Shown here: piece after piece, positions 24,014 to 32,364 of the stretch
How positions within the stretch are numbered: position 1 is the stretch's first letter
Layout of the letters: every line of letters begins with the position of its first letter
From: Streptomyces griseicoloratus
GTDB lineage: Bacteria > Actinomycetota > Actinomycetes > Streptomycetales > Streptomycetaceae
Length of the DNA: 64,000 bases
Direction of reading: 5' to 3'
NCBI RefSeq assembly: GCF_014534645.1
Contig: NZ_JACVQF010000182.1
Coordinates: 62,001 to 126,000, forward strand
Position numbers and translations under genes: made by a program
Notes under the pieces: generated by a model
Seen by the model: only the letters and a program-made list of their open reading frames with translations
Database searches by the model: none
Told to the model about the DNA's origin: nothing

Positions 24014-24552
24014 GCCTCACCTCCCAGGCAGTCGCGCAGGCGGTTCAGTCCGTCTCTCATCCGGGTCTTCACCGTGCCCAGGGGGACGGAGAGCCGTTCG
24101 GCGACCTCCCGGTAGGTGTAGCCGTCGTAGTAGGCGAGCGTGAGCGACTGGCGCTGCAGGGCCGTGAGGCGGTCCAGGCACCGGCGCACCCGCTCGCGTT
24201 CGAGTCCCGCCTCCACCTCCTCCAGGACCTGGTCGAAGGCCGGGGGCCGGGCGCGCCGGGCCTCGCGCCGCTCGCGTTCGCCGGCGGCGCGGGCGCTGCG
24301 GACCCGGTCGACGGCGCGGCGGTGGGCGAGGGTGAGGACCCAGGACAGGGCGCTGCCCCGGCGGGGGTCGAACCGCGCGGCGGACCGCCAGAGTTCGAGC
24401 AGCACCTCCTGCGCCACCTCCTCCGACTGCGCGGGGTCGCGCAGCACGCGCCGCACGAGTCCGTACACGGGTCCGGACACCACTGCGTACAGCTCTTCGA
24501 ATGCCTTCTGGTCACCGTCCGCCACGAGCGTCAGGAGCTCGTCCGCCTCCAC
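24010..24552 (-). CDS. sigK: ECF sigma factor, SigK type
   Basis: A 180-residue extracytoplasmic-function sigma factor. Region 2 is seen in residues about 15-85 (YGLVRRVLRDPAQSEEVAQEVLLELWRSA), and region 4 near the C-terminus is the helix-turn-helix GYTYREVAERLSVPLGTVKTRM. The start is the GTG at 24552. The stop overlaps the rskA start by 4 bases, so the two products should be made together. The divergent neighbour is a membrane Ser/Thr kinase, with 175 bases between the starts. The SigK name is by similarity to the actinobacterial SigK/RskA pair; the promoter it recognises cannot be told from the window. Confidence 0.9.
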   Translation of the reverse strand: MEADELLTLVADGDQKAFEELYAVVSGPVYGLVRRVLRDPAQSEEVAQEVLLELWRSAARFDPRRGSALSWVLTLAHRRAVDRVRSARAAGERERREARRARPPAFDQVLEEVEAGLERERVRRCLDRLTALQRQSLTLAYYDGYTYREVAERLSVPLGTVKTRMRDGLNRLRDCLGGEA

Positions 24553-24702
24553 CCGGTCCCCTTCCGTCCGTCACGCCCTCCGGACGGTGTTACGGATCGG
24601 CCGTCCGAAAACGCGGGCCGGGGGCCCGATTGGTGTCCAGGGGGGCGGCATCCGGGCTCGGTTGAGCTACTTTTGGGGAGAATTGCGGGGAGAAACCGTG
24701 CG

Positions 24703-24716
24703 AGACGTCGACGTCT
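24703..24716. promoter_or_regulatory. Perfect palindrome just before the kinase gene
   Basis: AGACGTC-GACGTCT is a perfect 14-base dyad ending 11 bases before the GTG of the kinase. It may be an operator in the kinase leader or a small hairpin affecting ribosome access. Only the symmetry supports it. Confidence 0.35.
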
Positions 24717-24727
24717 AGGGGGCGCCG

Positions 24728-26386
24728 GTGTTCGAGGAACCCGGCAGTGAGCGTGTGATCGCCGGCCGCTACCGTCTCCTGTCCCCTCTGGGCGAGGGCG
24801 GCATGGGCACGGTGTGGCGCGCCCGCGACGAGGTGCTGCACCGCGAGGTGGCCGTCAAGGAGGTGCGCGCGCCCGCCGGGCTGCCGGACGCCGAGGTGCG
24901 GCGGATGTACACCCGGCTGGAGCGGGAGGCGTGGGCCGCCGCCCGGGTCGCGCACCGGGGCGTCGTCACGGTGTACGACGTGGCCACCGACGGCGGCCGG
25001 CCCTGGATCGTGATGGAGCTGGTCCGCGGGCTCTCCCTGGCCGATCTGCTGGACGCCGAGGGCCCGCTGCCGCCGCGCCGGGCCGCGCAGATCGGCGCGG
25101 AGGTGCTGGCGGCGCTGCGGGCCGCGCACGCGGTGGGCGTGCTGCACCGGGACGTGAAACCGGGCAACGTGCTGCTGGCGAACGACGGCCGGGTGGTGCT
25201 CACCGACTTCGGGATCGCCATGGTCGAGGGAAGCTCCGCGCTGACCATGACCGGCGAGGTCGTCGGCTCGCCCGAGTTCCTGGCCCCGGAGCGGGCGCTG
25301 GGCCGCACGCCCGGCCCCGAGTCCGACCTGTGGTCGCTGGGGGTGCTGCTGTACGCGGCGGTCGAGGGGGCCTCGCCCTTCCGTCAGGACACCCCGCTGA
25401 GCACCCTGCGGGCCGTCGTCGACGAGGAGTTGCCGCCGCCGCGCCGGGCCGGAGCGCTCGCCCCGGTCGTCGAGGGCCTGCTGCGCAAGGACCCGGCCGA
25501 GCGGCTGCCGGCCGAACGGGCCGAGCAGGAGCTGCGGCTGATCGGCGCCGGGGGTGCCGCCTCCGGGGGAGACACCCCGCACGCCGGCACGGCGTCGGCC
25601 GGCGCGTACGCCCCGACGGTCACGGCCCGCCCCGGGCACGGGGCGCCGACCCCGCCGCAGCCGGTTCCGGCGACGGGGGCCGGGCCGCAGACCGCCGGGG
25701 CGGCGGCCGCACGGCCGGGTCGGGACCGGCGGGCGGCCGTCGTGCTGGTGCTGGGGCTGGCCGCCCTGGTGCTGGCGCTGGCCGGACTGACGTACGCCCT
25801 GCTGAACCGCGGCGACGGGGGCGGCGGTGAGGAGGGCGCGGGCGGCCCGCGCAGTACGGAGGCGACTTCGTCGGCGCCGGGCCGGCCGGAGAGCAGCGGA
25901 GAGCCGGGCCCGTCGACCGGCGGCAGCGACGACGACGGTGACGGAAGCGGTTCGGCGAGTCCTCCCGCGCCGCAGTCGTTGCGGGTGTCCGTGGCGGGCT
26001 CGCGCACGGAGTACGAGGGGGCCTGTCCCCCGCCGCACGCGCACGCGCCGGCGTTCACGGCGACGTTCACGGTCGGACGGTTGCCGGCGCGGGTCGGCTA
26101 CCGCTGGGTGACCCTGGACGGGACGGTGTCCGATCCAGGGTGGCGGACGCTGGAGTTCCCGGCGGGCGGTGGTCACTCGCGGCAGGACACGGTGGTCGTG
26201 ACGACGGACCTCGACAGCGGGGCGGTCGAGAGCGCGGTCCGCGTCGAGGTCCGGGATCCGGTGGAGGCCACGTCGAACTCGGTGCCGTTCTCGGTGACGT
26301 GCGGGACGGAGACCCCGACGGGCGGGGCCTCCCCTTCTCCCTCTCCTTCCTCTTCTCCTTCCGCTTCCGCTTCGGCGTCTCCCTGA
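24728..26386 (+). CDS. Membrane Ser/Thr protein kinase (PknB type)
   Basis: A 552-residue eukaryotic-like Ser/Thr kinase. The kinase domain (residues about 14-270) is complete: glycine-rich loop GEGGMGTVW, Lys44 of VAVKEV, catalytic HRDVKPGN (Asp142), DFG at 160-162 and the APE motif. One transmembrane helix follows at about residues 337-358. The outer C-terminal domain (about 150 residues, with a central Cys-containing beta-rich part) ends in a Ser/Pro low-complexity tail. There are no PASTA repeats, so the ligand is not peptidoglycan by the usual route. The start is GTG at 24728. The nearby divergent SigK/RskA operon suggests, but does not show, a link to envelope stress. Confidence 0.93.
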   Translation: MFEEPGSERVIAGRYRLLSPLGEGGMGTVWRARDEVLHREVAVKEVRAPAGLPDAEVRRMYTRLEREAWAAARVAHRGVVTVYDVATDGGRPWIVMELVRGLSLADLLDAEGPLPPRRAAQIGAEVLAALRAAHAVGVLHRDVKPGNVLLANDGRVVLTDFGIAMVEGSSALTMTGEVVGSPEFLAPERALGRTPGPESDLWSLGVLLYAAVEGASPFRQDTPLSTLRAVVDEELPPPRRAGALAPVVEGLLRKDPAERLPAERAEQELRLIGAGGAASGGDTPHAGTASAGAYAPTVTARPGHGAPTPPQPVPATGAGPQTAGAAAARPGRDRRAAVVLVLGLAALVLALAGLTYALLNRGDGGGGEEGAGGPRSTEATSSAPGRPESSGEPGPSTGGSDDDGDGSGSASPPAPQSLRVSVAGSRTEYEGACPPPHAHAPAFTATFTVGRLPARVGYRWVTLDGTVSDPGWRTLEFPAGGGHSRQDTVVVTTDLDSGAVESAVRVEVRDPVEATSNSVPFSVTCGTETPTGGASPSPSPSSSPSASASASP

Positions 26387-26396
26387 CGGGAGGCGG

Positions 26397-27203
26397 TCAG
26401 GCGGCGGCGGTGAGGACCGGCAGGTAGCCGCCCGACTGGCCGGCCGCGGTCGGGTGGTAGGACTCGCCGATGTTGAGCCAGTTCACGCTGTGCAGCCAGG
26501 AACTGCCGGAGCAGATCTCGTGGCCGGTGAAGGTGCCGCGTACGTCACCGAAGGTGAAGCCGTGGGCGGCGGCGCGTTTGGCGATCGCCGTGTTGAGGTG
26601 GTCGGAGGCGTCGTTGATCGCCTTCCGCTTGGTCTCGGAGAGGCCGATGCAGGACGTGCCGAGCTGGTAGAAGCGGGGGTAGCCGATGACGACGACGTGG
26701 GCGTTGGGAGCCCTGTTGCGGATGGCCGAGTAGACGCCGTCGAGTTTGCCGGGCAGCGTCGAGTCGACGTACGCCCGGGCGGTGGCGATGCGGGACAGGC
26801 AGGAACTGTCGGACTGGAGCACACAGGTCGTCATGACGTCGGCGAAACCGGCGTCGTTGCCGCCGACGCTGAGGGAGACCAGCGAGGTGGTGGAGCCGAG
26901 GGGGCCCAGCTGACCGGCGAGAACATCACCCGTACGGGCGCCGGAGCAGGCGGTGAAGTCGAACGTCGAGGGTGAGTGGGCCGCCGCCCACAGGTACGGG
27001 TGGGCCTTGGTGCTGCGCTTGCAGTCGCCGCTGGAGCTGATGTAGCTGCCCGCTCCGACTCCGGAGGAGTAGGAGTCGCCGAGGGCCACGTAGCCGCCGG
27101 CCAGGGCGGATTGGGCCGCCTGCGCCGACGCCGCCCCGGTGAGGGCGGCGCCGACGGCGAGGAGGAGCGAGGCCAGATAGCCGACAAGTCGGGAACGTCT
27201 CAT
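26397..27203 (-). CDS. Secreted SGNH/GDSL lipase-esterase
   Basis: A 268-residue extracellular hydrolase like the S. rimosus lipase. A Sec signal peptide (residues 1-about 29, ending ASAQAA) precedes the SGNH blocks: GDSYSSG with the nucleophile Ser44, a Gly block, the GGNDAGF block, and SYHPTAAG with the catalytic His near residue 252. Several Cys pairs would form disulfides outside the cell. It should hydrolyse lipid or phospholipid esters. It is convergent with the kinase gene (10 bases between stops), and a 646-base region with unusually low GC lies upstream. Regulation cannot be read beyond that. Confidence 0.95.
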   Translation of the reverse strand: MRRSRLVGYLASLLLAVGAALTGAASAQAAQSALAGGYVALGDSYSSGVGAGSYISSSGDCKRSTKAHPYLWAAAHSPSTFDFTACSGARTGDVLAGQLGPLGSTTSLVSLSVGGNDAGFADVMTTCVLQSDSSCLSRIATARAYVDSTLPGKLDGVYSAIRNRAPNAHVVVIGYPRFYQLGTSCIGLSETKRKAINDASDHLNTAIAKRAAAHGFTFGDVRGTFTGHEICSGSSWLHSVNWLNIGESYHPTAAGQSGGYLPVLTAAA

Positions 27204-27849
27204 GGAACCTCCCTTTAGCAGGATCTCTGCGTCAACCGTCGTACCAGCTACGCGTGTTGACGGGTAGTGTCCATGCCAACAATGCCCATACAGAGTCGTT
27301 CAAACTCGGACGAAATTCGGTCAGGGTGCCCATGCCGCCTTGACGGCCCCCACGGGGCTGGGCGACATTGAGGCCCGGCATCCGGGGCTTCGGGGGGCAA
27401 TTCGGCCATGCACGCCATAGGCATCAAGACAGCCACAACGGACGTGCAGCCCCAACCCGCTTCCCGCAAAGCGCGGATGACAGGCAAACCAACAAAAACG
27501 TGAGGCCACGTTCCAGGTCTTGCCATACGGGTTCAATCGTCAATACCGTCATACATCTCACCCGCACCGGTCTGTCATCAAGCGGCTCCAGGGGAGGGCT
27601 CAGGGACCGCGACGGCCCGGGCGGGGCGCGGTAGGGGGGTGCCGTGCTCGGTGACCGCGTTCGTGACCGAGTCGTGCCGCGCGGCCGGCTGCCGTTTTCC
27701 AGGCGCCGGCGGGCTTTGCCGGCTCGCCCGGCATGTACGGGGATCCATGCCGTCGTGCCCCGGGTGAGAACCAACCCCCCTTTCGAACCGGACACAGAGC
27801 CGGACCGCCCCTGGGGCGGGCGGTCCGCCGGACGAGAGGGACCAGACTC
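27204..27849. other. Low-GC intergenic region between lipase and glycan operon (no gene recognised)
   Basis: This 646-base stretch between divergent genes is about 55-60 % G+C over 27240-27600 by eye, against more than 70 % around it. I recognise no protein gene. Short frames exist (for example 31 codons from the ATG at 27408), but none has a convincing ribosome site and codon bias together. The right end holds a hairpin (27801-27827) just before the ribosome site of the glycosyltransferase operon. It is most likely a long regulatory region or contains an unannotated RNA. Confidence 0.6.
27801..27827 (+). promoter_or_regulatory. Leader hairpin before the glycosyltransferase operon
   Basis: Perfect 10-bp stem CGGACCGCCC/GGGCGGTCCG with a 7-base loop, placed six bases before the GAGAGGGA ribosome site of the gene at 27850. 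It could act as an attenuator, a terminator for a leader RNA, or a block to ribosome entry. Confidence 0.45.
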
Positions 27850-28677
27850 ATGAGCTCAGTTCTGCAGCCGGCGAGCACCGGCAAGGATCCGTCGCCCGCC
27901 GGGAAGTACCGGCCCGTCTCCTCGCACCTGGCCATAGCGCCGCCGGTGAGCGTGGTGATACCCGCCATGAACGAGGCGGAGAACCTGCCGTACGTCTTCA
28001 AGACGCTGCCCGACTGGATCCACGAGGTCGTCCTCGTGGACGGCAACTCCACCGACAACACGGTCGAGGTCGCGCGGGAGCTGTGGCCGGACGTCAAGGT
28101 CGTCGAGCAGCGCGGCAAGGGCAAGGGGGACGCGCTGATCACCGGCTTCAAGGCGTGCACCGGCGACATCATCGTGATGGTCGACGCGGACGGCTCCGCC
28201 GACGGCCAGGAGATCGTGTCGTACGTCTCCGCCCTCGTCTCGGGCGCGGACTTCGCCAAGGGCTCCCGCTTCGCCAACGGCGGCGGCACCGACGACATGA
28301 CCTTCATCCGCAAGCTCGGCAACCGCGCCCTGTGCGCGGTCGTCAACCGCAAGTTCGGCGCCCGCTACACCGACCTGTGCTACGGCTACAACGCGTTCTG
28401 GCGGCACTGCCTGGAAAAGATCGACCTCGACTGCACGGGCTTCGAGGTCGAGACCCTGATGAACATCCGGGTCGTCAAGGCCGGGCTCAAGGTGCAGGAG
28501 ATACCCAGCCACGAGTACCTGCGCATCCACGGCGTCAGCAACCTGCGCGCCGTGCGGGACGGGCTGCGGGTGCTCAGAGTCATCCTCCAGGAGCGTTCCA
28601 ACCGTCGTGCGCTGCGCAGCCGTACGCACTCGCCGACGCTCGTGTCGGTCGGATCGGCCCGGGGGAAGGTGTCTTGA
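27850..28677 (+). CDS. Family 2 glycosyltransferase, polyprenyl-phosphate sugar transferase type
   Basis: A 275-residue GT2 enzyme of the dolichol-phosphate mannosyltransferase-like group. The nucleotide-binding strand SVVIPAMNEAENLP and the DxD-type motif VDADGS (residues about 110-115) are clear, followed by an LCYGYNAFWR acceptor-side block. There are no membrane helices, so it acts at the cytoplasmic face. The start follows a GAGAGGGA site. It heads a three-gene run with a second GT2 and a polysaccharide deacetylase whose coding ends overlap, so the products should work on one surface glycan. A leader hairpin lies at 27801-27827. The sugar donor is not known. Confidence 0.9.
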   Translation: MSSVLQPASTGKDPSPAGKYRPVSSHLAIAPPVSVVIPAMNEAENLPYVFKTLPDWIHEVVLVDGNSTDNTVEVARELWPDVKVVEQRGKGKGDALITGFKACTGDIIVMVDADGSADGQEIVSYVSALVSGADFAKGSRFANGGGTDDMTFIRKLGNRALCAVVNRKFGARYTDLCYGYNAFWRHCLEKIDLDCTGFEVETLMNIRVVKAGLKVQEIPSHEYLRIHGVSNLRAVRDGLRVLRVILQERSNRRALRSRTHSPTLVSVGSARGKVS

Positions 28678-29672
28678 GCGGTCCGGGCATCTCCGTCGTG
28701 ATCTGCGTCTACACCGAGGACCGCTGGGAGGACATCCTCGCGGCGGTCTCCTCGGTGCGGGCGCAGTCCCACCCGGCCCTGGAGACGCTGCTGGTCGTCG
28801 ACCACAACGACGCGCTCCGGGAGCGGCTGGCCAAGGAGTACAAGGAGCACGAGGCGGCCGGGGAGGTGCGGGTGCTCGCCAACGCGGGCCCCCGCGGGCT
28901 GTCCGCCGGCCGCAACACCGGGATCGCCGCCTCGCGGGGTGAGGTGATCGCCTTCCTCGACGACGACGCCGTGGCCGAGCGCGACTGGCTCCGGCACTTC
29001 GCCGCGGGGTACGCCGACCCGAAGGTCATGGCCGTCGGCGGGCGCACGGTGCCCGTCTGGGCGTCGGGGCGCCGGCCGGCCTGGTTCCCCGAGGAGTTCG
29101 ACTGGGTGGTGGGCTGCACGTACCGGGGTCTGCCGCCCGGCCGGGTCCGGGTGCGCAACGTGCTCGGCGGGAACGCCTCGTTCCGGCGCGAGGCGTTCGA
29201 CGCGGCGGGCGGTTTCGCGACCGGCATCGGACGCGACGGCGACAAGCGTCCGCTCGGCTGCGAGGAGACCGAGCTGTGCATCCGGCTCTCCCGCGCCCGG
29301 CCCGACGCGGTGCTGCTGATCGACGACCGGGCGGTGATCCACCACCGGGTGCCCGAGGCCCGGGAGCACTTCGGCTACTTCCGGACCCGCACCTACGCCG
29401 AGGGGCTGTCCAAGGCCCTGGTGGCACGGAGCGTCGGCGCGGACAAGGGCCTGGAGTCCGAACGCCGGTACACCACCCGCGTCCTGCCGGCCGGAGTGGC
29501 CCGCGGGCTGCGGGACGCCGTGCTGGCCCGGCCGGGCGGCGCGGGCAGGGCGGGCGCGATCGTCGCCGGGGTGCTCACGGCGGCGGGCGGGTACGTGGTG
29601 GGGAGCGTACGGGCGCGGCGGGGCGGGGCGACGTTCTCGGTGGCGCCGGTCGAGGGGGCGGCACATGACTGA
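28674..29672 (+). CDS. Family 2 glycosyltransferase with rare TTG start
   Basis: A 332-residue GT2 glycosyltransferase. The fold starts with ISVVICVYTEDRWEDILAAV; the metal motif is FLDDDA (residues about 94-99), and the acceptor region includes NVLGGNASFRREAF and CEETELCIRLS. The TTG at 28674 is preferred: it overlaps the upstream stop by 4 bases (TTGA), is preceded by GGGGGAAGG at the right distance, and no ATG or GTG fits before the first conserved strand. The C-terminus has a hydrophobic stretch that may hold it at the membrane. It overlaps the deacetylase gene by 8 bases. Translational coupling of the three genes is likely. Confidence 0.88.
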   Translation: MSGPGISVVICVYTEDRWEDILAAVSSVRAQSHPALETLLVVDHNDALRERLAKEYKEHEAAGEVRVLANAGPRGLSAGRNTGIAASRGEVIAFLDDDAVAERDWLRHFAAGYADPKVMAVGGRTVPVWASGRRPAWFPEEFDWVVGCTYRGLPPGRVRVRNVLGGNASFRREAFDAAGGFATGIGRDGDKRPLGCEETELCIRLSRARPDAVLLIDDRAVIHHRVPEAREHFGYFRTRTYAEGLSKALVARSVGADKGLESERRYTTRVLPAGVARGLRDAVLARPGGAGRAGAIVAGVLTAAGGYVVGSVRARRGGATFSVAPVEGAAHD

Positions 29673-30480
29673 GGCTCACCAGGCCGACGCGCGCGTGCCG
29701 GTCCTCATGTACCACGCGGTGGCGGCCGAACCCAACGACGCCACCCGGGTGCTGTCGGTGTCGCCGGAGGCGTTCGCCGAGCAGATGGCGCTGATCGCCG
29801 GCCGGGGCCTGACCCCGATCGGCACGACCGACCTGGCCGCCGCCTGGCGCTCCGGCCGCCCGCTGCCGAAGCGGCCCGTCCTCGTCACCTTCGACGACGG
29901 CTACGAGGGCGTGCACCGGCACGCCCTGCCGGTCCTGGCCAAACACGGCTTCACGGCCACGGTGTTCGTCTCGACCGGCTGGCTGCGCGGACCGTACGAC
30001 ACCGGGGGCGGGCTGGACACCATGCTCGACTGGGACCAGGTCCGGGACCTGGCCGGGGAGGGCGTGGAGATCGGCGGGCACAGTCACACGCATCCGCAGC
30101 TCGACCAACTCGGGGACGAACGGCTGCGGTACGAGCTGATCCACTGCAAGGAGATCATCGCGGACCAGCTCGGCACCGCACCGGCCTCCTTCGCCTACCC
30201 CTACGGCTACTCCGACCGCCGGGTGCGGGAGGCGGTGCGCGAGACGGGGTACGCGCAGGCACTCGCCGTGGGCAACGGCCTGGCACGCCGCCGCCAGGGG
30301 CCGTACGCGCTGCGCCGCGTCACCGTGCGCCGCAGCACGGGTCTCGACGAGTTCGAGCGCCTGGTCGAGGGGCGCGCGATCGCCCGCACCTTCGCCCGCG
30401 ACCGCACCCTCACCAAGGGCTACGCCCTCGTCCGCCGAACCCGCCGCCTACGCGCCCGCGCGTTCCTCAAGTCGCCCTGA
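29665..30480 (+). CDS. Polysaccharide deacetylase (NodB domain)
   Basis: A 271-residue carbohydrate esterase family 4 enzyme. The metal-binding triad is seen in TFDDGYEG (Asp77, Asp78) and GGHSHTHPQL (two His), and later blocks PYGYSDRRVREAV and RRVTVRR fit the catalytic barrel. It lacks a signal peptide, so it may act inside the cell, on a lipid-linked intermediate, or be exported without a classical signal. It overlaps the preceding GT2 gene by 8 bases. It should remove N- or O-acetyl groups from the glycan built by its two neighbours. The substrate is not known. Confidence 0.92.
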   Translation: MTEAHQADARVPVLMYHAVAAEPNDATRVLSVSPEAFAEQMALIAGRGLTPIGTTDLAAAWRSGRPLPKRPVLVTFDDGYEGVHRHALPVLAKHGFTATVFVSTGWLRGPYDTGGGLDTMLDWDQVRDLAGEGVEIGGHSHTHPQLDQLGDERLRYELIHCKEIIADQLGTAPASFAYPYGYSDRRVREAVRETGYAQALAVGNGLARRRQGPYALRRVTVRRSTGLDEFERLVEGRAIARTFARDRTLTKGYALVRRTRRLRARAFLKSP

Positions 30481-30497
30481 CCCACCCACGGGAACAC

Positions 30498-30527
30498 GGC
30501 ACCGGCACCGGCACCGGCACCGGCACC
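30498..30527. repeat. Hexanucleotide repeat GGCACC x5
   Basis: Five exact tandem copies of GGCACC begin 17 bases after the deacetylase stop. Confidence 0.9.
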
Positions 30528-30543
30528 GACGCCTGACGGCCAC

Positions 30544-30682
30544 ACACGTCGGCACCCTGACGGGACGGGCCGGGCCGGGTGCGGTGCCGTGCGCGGCGGT
30601 GTGCGGGAGGCGACCGGGCCGCGTCACCCCAGGCCGACTGCCCAGCGCCGACTGCGCGCCGCGCACGCCGACGCCGTGTCGG
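30544..30682. repeat. Diverged ~140-base direct repeat, copy A
   Basis: It shares ordered exact words with 30931-31068: a 13-base word at 30544, a 22-base word at 30570, GGGCCGCGTC at 30616 and GCCGTGTCGG at 30673. The offsets between the two copies stay between 382 and 387 bases, so this is an old duplication with small indels. Confidence 0.7.
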
Positions 30683-30816
30683 ACCGGGCGGGCGGGCCGG
30701 TGCCGGCGCGACCGGGCGGCCCCGACGGCCTCACCACCGGCACGCAGGCGGGACCGGCACAGGCACCTGACCCGCCCGGAGGCAGCAGAGCACCGCCCCC
30801 GGCGGCCACACCGACG

Positions 30817-30885
30817 CCCGGGCACGTCCCGGCACCACCGACCGACCCACCCGCACCGGCACCCGGGCACGTCCCGGCACCACCG
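30817..30885. repeat. 24-base direct repeat at 45-base spacing
   Basis: The same 24 bases occur at 30817-30840 and 30862-30885 and contain the word GGGCACGTCCCGGCACC. It lies between the two copies of the larger repeat. Confidence 0.85.
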
Positions 30886-30930
30886 CACGATCCGCGCGCA
30901 CCGGGCGCGGCACCACTGCCGACGGCCCGG

Positions 30931-31068
30931 ACACGTCGGCACCGTGACGGTCCGGGCCGGGTGCGGTGCCGTGGCCGGGGGCGTGAGGAAGGTGAGCGGG
31001 CCGCGTCGTACGGACCAGGGCGACTGGGCGGCGCCGGCCGCGTGTCGCGCACGGCCGTGCCGTGTCGG
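30931..31068. repeat. Diverged ~140-base direct repeat, copy B
   Basis: Partner of 30544-30682; see that entry for the shared words. The 22-base word is exact at 30952-30973. Confidence 0.7.
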
Positions 31069-31253
31069 GTGACGGTGCGGTCGGGCAAGTCCTGCGGTGA
31101 CGGCAGTGGTCGCCGGGCCGCCCGGCGCGGGAACCGTGTCGCCGTCCGGTACGGCGGCGACCCGAGCCGCGTCGGAAGCCCGCCCGCCCACGTCGGGGGG
31201 CGGTGGCCGGGAAACCGGGTGCACACGGCGTCCGCGTGCCCGATCATGGCGGC

Positions 31254-32348
31254 ATGTCCGCGAACCCACACGACGCCCTGCCGATCCGGCTCAACGTCGA
31301 CGACAGCGACTCCCCCTCCGATGTCGTCGACGCGCTGTTCCTCGGCCGTTTCGCGACGGGCGAGCAGCCGTACGCGCACGCGGCGAACATCGACCGCGTA
31401 CGGTCCGGGGCGACGCTGCTGCCGCCCGGAGCGCGCGTGCTGCGGGCCGCCCGCGACGACGACCGCAGCGCCACGCTCGCGGAGGGCGACGGCTGGACCC
31501 TGCTGGTCTCGCGCTGGAACCGCGGCGCCGACGTCACGGTGACGGCGACCAGCGCCGAACTGGCCGAGAAGGTGCTCGGCGACGCGACGGACGGCGCGGC
31601 GGACGAGCCCGAGCCGCAGCCGGAGAACGTGACCATGGGCTTCTGGTACGTCTCCCCGCGGCGCGGCCCGCACCGCACCACCCGGCAGATCTCCGCGGGC
31701 ACCTGGGACGAGATCCGCGCCAACTACACCGCCCCGGTGGCCGAGGCGATGGACCGCCTGATGAAGACGACCCCCGAGGACATCGCGGGCCGCCTGCTGC
31801 TCCTGCACGGGCCGCCCGGCACCGGCAAGACCTCCGCGCTGCGCACCCTCGCCCGGTCCTGGCGGGACTGGTGCCAGGTGGACTGCGTACTGGACCCGGA
31901 ACGGCTCTTCTCCGACGTCGGCTATCTGATGGACATCGCCATCGGCGAGGAGGACGCGGCGGGCAAGGGACGCTGGCGGCTGCTGCTCCTGGAGGACTGC
32001 GACGAGCTGATCCGCGGGGAGGCCAAGCACACGGCCGGCCAGGCACTGTCGCGGCTGCTGAACCTGACGGACGGCCTGCTCGGCCAGGGCCGCAACGTCC
32101 TGGTGGGCGTGACCACCAACGAGGACCTGGAACGCCTCCACCCCGCCGTCGTCCGCCCCGGCCGCTGCCTGGCCCGCATCGAGGTCGGCCCGCTGACCCG
32201 GCCGGAGGCGGTGAGCTGGCTCGGCACCGAGGACGGCGTCGGGCGCGAGGGCGCGACGCTGGCGGAGCTGTACGCGCTGCGCCGCGGCACCTCGCCGACC
32301 GCGCTGCCGGAACCGCGGGACGGGGCGCGGGCGGGGCTCTACCTGTAG
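31254..32348 (+). CDS. AAA-family ATPase with DUF5925-type N-terminal domain
   Basis: A 364-residue ATPase. The N-terminal 170 residues match my recollection of the actinobacterial DUF5925 domain. The AAA module follows with Walker A GPPGTGKT (residues 186-193), Walker B LLLLEDCDE near 243-251, sensor Asn in GVTTNEDL, and the arginine-finger region HPAVVRPGRCL. The start ATG at 31254 fits the domain edge. It has no signal peptide. It stands between the repeat patch and a DUF72 gene 16 bases downstream, which may be co-transcribed. The role is unknown; related ATPases act as unfoldases or remodelers, so that is the broad expectation. Confidence 0.85.
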   Translation: MSANPHDALPIRLNVDDSDSPSDVVDALFLGRFATGEQPYAHAANIDRVRSGATLLPPGARVLRAARDDDRSATLAEGDGWTLLVSRWNRGADVTVTATSAELAEKVLGDATDGAADEPEPQPENVTMGFWYVSPRRGPHRTTRQISAGTWDEIRANYTAPVAEAMDRLMKTTPEDIAGRLLLLHGPPGTGKTSALRTLARSWRDWCQVDCVLDPERLFSDVGYLMDIAIGEEDAAGKGRWRLLLLEDCDELIRGEAKHTAGQALSRLLNLTDGLLGQGRNVLVGVTTNEDLERLHPAVVRPGRCLARIEVGPLTRPEAVSWLGTEDGVGREGATLAELYALRRGTSPTALPEPRDGARAGLYL

Positions 32349-32364
32349 CTGCTTTGATGGGGGT

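Larger units (their letters stand above)
30481..31253. other. Non-coding intergenic repeat patch
   Basis: 773 bases with no gene I can support. All six frames stay open for long stretches because of GC content, but none has a ribosome site with consistent codon bias. The patch holds a hexanucleotide run, a 24-base repeat at 45-base spacing and two diverged copies of an approximately 140-base unit, listed separately. It lies between the deacetylase and the AAA ATPase genes, both on the + strand. Confidence 0.7.

Noticed and set aside
27408-27503. 31-codon frame in the low-GC region (MHAIGIK start)
   Set aside because: Only a distant G-run serves as possible ribosome site, and codon bias does not match. 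It may be real but cannot be supported.
27600-27849. Riboswitch of the ydaO (c-di-AMP) type before the glycosyltransferase operon
   Set aside because: Conserved core words of that class are not visible; only a plain hairpin can be supported.
30498-30885. Repeats as a CRISPR array
   Set aside because: The repeats differ in length and spacing, there are no equal spacers, and no cas genes are near.
30448-31269. Minus-strand frame of 273 codons with repeated Cys-Arg-Asp-Val-Pro-Gly words
   Set aside because: The repeated words follow from the 45-base nucleotide repeat; no start context or codon bias supports a gene.
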